64,000 bases of DNA, from the NCBI GenBank assembly GCA_028752905.1, contig JAQNBH010000004.1, positions 34,077,355-34,141,354 on the forward strand, read 5' to 3'. The DNA is from Cladorhizidae sp. MBARI D1340-BT2. Lineage: Eukaryota; Porifera; Demospongiae; Poecilosclerida; Cladorhizidae. Shown one piece after another: positions 39,001 to 45,000 of the stretch. The position numbers were made by a program, and so were the translations under genes. Every line of letters starts with the position of its first letter. The first letter of the stretch is position 1. The notes under the pieces were generated by a model. That model saw nothing but the letters and a program-made list of their open reading frames with translations, did no database searches and was not told where the DNA came from.

Positions 39001-42000
39001 CCGCAGTTCATATAATCAAAAAATTCAGTTATGCAATAAGTCCAAATATCACTTAAAACTCATGAAATGCTCGATCGTGATGTTTGACAATTGCCGATAT
39101 GGTTTCTATTTGCAGTGCCTTGGGATGCGAGTAGCTTACTCCTGGTCCTGCGAGAAGCATCTGTGTCCTTAGGATGCGGCGTTGCTTTCTTGCACACATA
39201 CACGACATTTAATTTACAATTATGTAATATTATGTATAAGCTCACAACAGGTTCTGTAAATATACTACTATTTAAAATAAGTTGCTTGCTTCAGGTTATC
39301 ATGCCTCTTCATGCATGCCAGAGGTCCCACTCCTTTAAGGACCATCAGTCATGTCTGAGAGGATTCAGCTTGCATGACTTGGTGTTCTGTCCCATCAGTA
39401 ACTAGTCTGCACTAGAAAATGGTGGTCGTTCTGATTCTCATTCATGTAACTTTTCATGGAATTCTGCTGCCTTCTCTCTTGGCAGTGGTCCAGTGACTGG
39501 AGTGCCTTCCTCCCTTCTCTGAATGAACCTTAGCTCAAGGTGCTTGCAAACTCTCGATGTCAGGCTTCATTCTTTCTGATCTCCTTACTCTCCTGCGAGT
39601 CCAGTTCCAGTAGTTTCTTCGGATTTGTTGTCAAAGATACTTAACTATGTACATGTATGACTCACTAGACAAAACTACGCTCATCCCTTTGCTGGCCCAG
39701 GGGAACTGATTCGGCTTTCACGAGCAAATATCTAGCCCTACCCACCTAAATTGCCCATCGACAACCACTTCTATGTTTTACTATTTTACCGAGTTTGGAT
39801 AATCAAGATACGGATAAGAATGTACATGTATGTATGTGTGTATGTAGAGTGTATGTGAATGAATGTGTATGTATGTACATGTATGTGCATGTAGAGTATA
39901 TGTGTAGGAATGTGTATGTACTGTATATGTGCATGTATATATGTATGTGTATGTAGAGTATGTGCATGTATGTGTATATTATGTATAAGTGTATGTAGAG
40001 TATATGTGTATGAATGTGTATACATGTATATGTGCATGTATGTAAGGCATGTGTATGAATGCGTACATGTATGTACAGGGTTTCATTTAGGCTGGCCCCC
40101 CCCTCCTTTTGTCACATCTTTAACCATCATGCCCCCCCCCCCCCCCCCTTAAAATCAAGATTCCTCCAGTTGCCCCACCTTGGACAATTTTCTAAATGAA
40201 ACCCTGGTGTGTATGTATATATGTATGTATGTGTATGTAGAGTATGTGCATGTATGTGCATGTATGTGCATGTATGTAAGGTATGTGAATGAATGTGTGT
40301 GTATGTACATGTATATGTGTGTGTGTTATGTAGAGTATATGTAGGAATGCATATGTATTATGTATGTACTTATATATGTTTGTGTGTACAGTGTCTGTGT
40401 GCGTATGCATGAATGTACTGTATGTGTGTATGTAGGTGTGTATGTATACACTGTACACATGTGTGTATAATGCATGTACATGTATTTTCACCTCATCACC
40501 CTGACAACCACAGTTGCTAAGAGGGTATACATGTGCATGACTTACATTTGCCTGGGCATCTGAGGGAGGGTGGAGTCTCTTGTGCACCTGCCTCCATTGC
40601 TTCAAGAACGTGGCAAACAACTTCTTCTTCTTGTCAGTTCCTCTCGCTCCGTTGATCTTCTCCAGTAAACCACAGAAATCCTGAGCAGGTGGCATGCACG
40701 ACACACAAAATGTACACATACATACAATACGTGAACATTTTATTATTGCAAGAGGTAAGTTACAGAGGGCAACTGGGAGAGAGAAGATACAAGGAAGGCA
40801 TCTCTAATATTCACATATCACACAAGGGTCTCAGCAGTGTGTGTACTGCACCAGGGAGGGTCTCAGCAGTGTGTGTACTGCACCAGGGAGGGTCTCAGCA
40901 GTGTGTGCACTGCACCAGGGGAGGGTCCCAGCAGTGTGTGCACTGCACCAGGGAGGGTCTCAGCAGTGTGTGCACTGCACCAGGGAGGGTCTCAGCAGTG
41001 TGTGCACTGCACCAGGGGAGGGTCCCAGCAGTGTGTGCACTGCACCAGGGAGGGTCTCAGCAGTGTGTGCACTGCACCAGGGAGGGTCTCAGCAGTGTGT
41101 GTACTGCACCAGGGAGGGTCTCAGCAGTGTGTGTACTGCACCAGGGAGGGTCTCAGCAGTGTGTGCACTGCACCAGGGGAGGGTCCCAGCAGTGTGTGCA
41201 CTGCACCAGGGAGGGTCTCAGCAGTGTGTGCACTGCACCAGGGAGGGTCTCAGCAGTGTGTGTACTGCACCAGGGAGGGTCTCAGCAGTGTGTGCACTGC
41301 ACCAAGGAGGGTCTCAGAAGTGTGTGTGCTGCACCAGGGAGGGTGTCAGCAGTGTGTGTGCTGCACCAGGGAGGGTGTCAGCAGTGTGTGTGCAGCACCA
41401 GGGGAGTGTCTCAGCAGTGTGTGCACTGCACCAGGGGAGGGTCTCAGCAGTGTGTGTGCAGCACCAGGGGAGGGTGTCAGCAGTGTGTGTGCAGCACCAG
41501 GGAAGGGTGTCAGCAGTGTGTGTGCTGCACCAGGGGAGGGTCTCAGCAGTGTGTGCACTGCACCAGGGAGGGTCTCAGCAGTGTGTGCACTGCACCAGGG
41601 AGGGTCTCAGCAGTGTGTGTACTGCACCAGGGAGGGTCTCAGCAGTGTGTGTGCTGCACCAGGGGAGGGTGTCAGCAGTGTGTGTGCTGCACCAGGGGAG
41701 GGTGTCAGCAGTGTGTGTGCTGCACCAGGGAGGGTGTCAGCAGTGTGTGGGCTGCACCAGGGGAGGGTCTCAGCAGTGTGTGCACTGCACCAGGGGAGAG
41801 TCTCAGCAGTGTGTGTGCTGCCTGTAGCAGCTGCTAGCTAAGTGATAGAAACACAAGTACTTAATACTCAACTTCTTTCTTTACCCAGAAGATTCCCCCT
41901 CATAGGGGTTCATTTAGAAGATTTACACCCCTAGAGTTGTATTTAGGAGATTTCCCCTCCTAGGGTTCCATTTAGAACAATTCCCAGACAAGGGAGAGAA

Positions 42001-45000
42001 GGGGGAAGGGATAAAACCTGCGTAACATGTATCATGCTACGATAGGGAGGATGGATGTTCTCGTGGGACAGATTCCCGTGTTCTGATCAAAATCTTCGAA
42101 CGTGTTTCTTCGAATTTGTTTAATTGTAATCTCTTTCTCAACTTCAGTGCTCTCCAAGTTAATGCCATATAAACTGTGGCAACTCAGAACAGAACAGTCC
42201 TGGGAATGTATGACATCCAGCCACACTCCTTTTCCCTTGTGTGGGCGCAGATCAGCTAGTGAGACTGGGAGAAGTGGGATGGGGGAGAGGGGGGGAGGGT
42301 GTCAATGCTGCTCTAGAAAACTATTAACCATGTGTACATTATTTATAGGTTGTAGTGATTTTCACAGTAGCCTCTGTGCTCATGGACAGAACACGATCTC
42401 TGGGGGACAAGGTTTTGAAAAGAGGTTTCAATAATCATTGCATAACAGTTATATGTGGTGATAAAGACCGAGTCAGCAAGTGTGGGGGGAGGGGGGCGTG
42501 CTCCCCGAGACTTTAGATCTTCTGATGTGATACATTCCGGGAGAAGTCGGATAGCCTGCTGTTAAATTCCGTAGCAAAGAACTCAAGTTGGAGAGATCTG
42601 AATTTGTTTAACCCTCTCACCACCAACTTTATAAAGAGTTCTTGATGACGATAACATTATAAAATCAATAATTAAGAAATGTACCTAGCAACCATAGACT
42701 GCCCATGGATTGAACAATGCGTTGAAATTTAGTTGCATAGCAACCAAGCCACAAAATGTGAATATGTTTATAATGCATTATTTCACTTGTTACTTTAATA
42801 TTTGACCAATTGGAGGAGAGGAAGGGAGTAGAGGAGGAAAGTACGCAGGATGAGGAGAATCCGGTGAACTGGACCATTTGGGCATACATATTCCAAGAAC
42901 CTGTCATAGAGGGATACCATATTATTACCTATGATATTATTTGCTATATACATACAAAATCATAGTAGCTAGAGCTAGGTATATATAATCATAGTAGCTA
43001 GAGCTAGGTATATATAATCATAGCTAGGTATATATAATCATAGCAGCTAGAGCTAGGTATATATAATCATAGTAGCTAGAGCTAGGTATATATAATCATA
43101 GTAGCTAGAGCTAGGTATATATAATCATAGCTAGGTATATATAATCATAGCAGCTAGAGCTAGGTATATATAATCATAGTAGCTAGAGCTAGGTATATAT
43201 AATCATAGTAGCTAGAGCTAGGTGTATATAATCATAGTAGCTAGAGCTAGGTATATATAATCATAGTAGCTAGAGCTAGACATATATAATCATAGTAGCT
43301 AGAGCTAGGTATATATAATCATAGTAGCTAGAGCTAGGTATATATAATCATAGTAGCTAGAGCTAGGTATATATAATCATAGTAGCTAGAGCTAGGTATA
43401 TATAATCATAGTAGCTAGAGCTAGGTATATATAATCATAGTAGCTAGAGCTAGGTATATATAATCGTAGTAGCTAGAGCTAGGTATATATAATCATAGTA
43501 ACTAGAGCTAGGTATATATAATCATAGTAGCTAGAGCTAGGTATATATAATCATAGTAGCTAGAGCTAGGTATATATAATCATAGCAGCTAGAGCTAGGT
43601 ATATATAATCATAGTGGCTAGAGCTAGGTATATATATAATCATAGTAGCTAGAGCTACTGTAGGTATATATAATCATAGTAGCTAGAGCTAGGTATATAT
43701 AATCATAGCTAGAGCTAGCTAAATATAATCATAGTAGGTATATATAATCATAGTAGCTAGAGCTACAGTAGGTATATATAATCACAGTAGCTATATATAA
43801 CTAGAGCTATGTGCTGTTGGTACTGTATAATGTTCAAGCCTTCTATCGTACATCCATACTTAGCTATAGCTATCTATGAAAATTCTTCTAGCTATCTCCC
43901 TACATCTATACTTACCTTGAAACTGATCTCCTGGATTATATACTAGCTATCATCTAGAAACAACAAGATGTGCCATGCCCTCAGGGTGCACAGCATCTTC
44001 TCTATCACTGCTGTCGCCAATCTGAGGGTGAAGTCGTCATCAAACAGCAGCTTCAAAGCCATCTAGGTCAAACGATAATGCCAGTAGGTTGAACTAAAAG
44101 CATGTCTTTTCAGATCCGCAACTTCAACTCTTGACCTCGCAGTTACCTTAGTTACCTAAGACCTATTCAATTGAAGTTTGTATATCGATAGAATAACCCT
44201 TCCCAGGTTTTCCGGCAAAATATTGAATGGATTGAGTGAACAGTTCATTTGTTACCAAATTGTTTGCGATTGTCGTCCATCTTGTGACTGTTGGCACTTA
44301 TGGCGGTCAGTGGGCCAAACATCAGAAAGGAAGGCCACAACTGACACACATGCTGAGGAGGCACTTGATCCCAGCACTAGACCTGCAGAATTCTCACCGT
44401 ACTACACACATGTATAGAGGTTGGTCAAGAGGGTATATACTTGAAAATTCACGGATTTATGGCCTGCAGTGAGCTGATTACATTCACTGTTGCTGTTAGC
44501 GTCACGGAAAATATGTCTCACATAACCTGTTTTGAAAACACATTAAGCATAACTAAAGTTCCGAGAAGGAAAAGAGCAACTATAATTCGGGGGGGGGGGG
44601 AGAGTTCAAGGGGGAGAGGGTGAAGCTATTTCAAGGGGTGGGGGGAGAGAGAGGAGAAACTATTTCAAGGGGGAGGGAGGGGTGGGGTGAATGTTCTCCC
44701 ACTTCCCCTCGCCCCACCCCCAAATGAAAATGAAACCCTGCCAAAACCACACCCCATTCCCATATCATATACCAACTTTCATATCACATACCAACTTTAA
44801 TGTAAATATCCTTTCATAAGTAAGCTTCAAAATGATAACCATTTTAAGAAAATAAATTTGACAGTCTCTTCTGTCGTCAGCTGGTGGACATCTTCCACAC
44901 CTACTTCACTGACTATGCACATTTATACAGTTAAAAACTCGAATTTTAAGCTTTTCGTGAAGAATTAAATGAAAAAGAACACATGTGCCGAATGCAAACC

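Noticed and set aside
40689..41841. Three overlapping ORFs of 328-382 codons
   Set aside because: They are translations of one stop-free 31-bp repeat in three phases within a LIG4 intron, with no independent coding evidence.
43914..44058. Minus-strand exon-like block ([20 protein letters not shown]...) with a very good donor CAAG|GTAAGT and an acceptor at its left
   Set aside because: An in-frame TAG precedes the donor, LIG4 exons 1 and 2 already join perfectly without it, and I do not recognise the peptide. It could be a decayed exon or part of an element.
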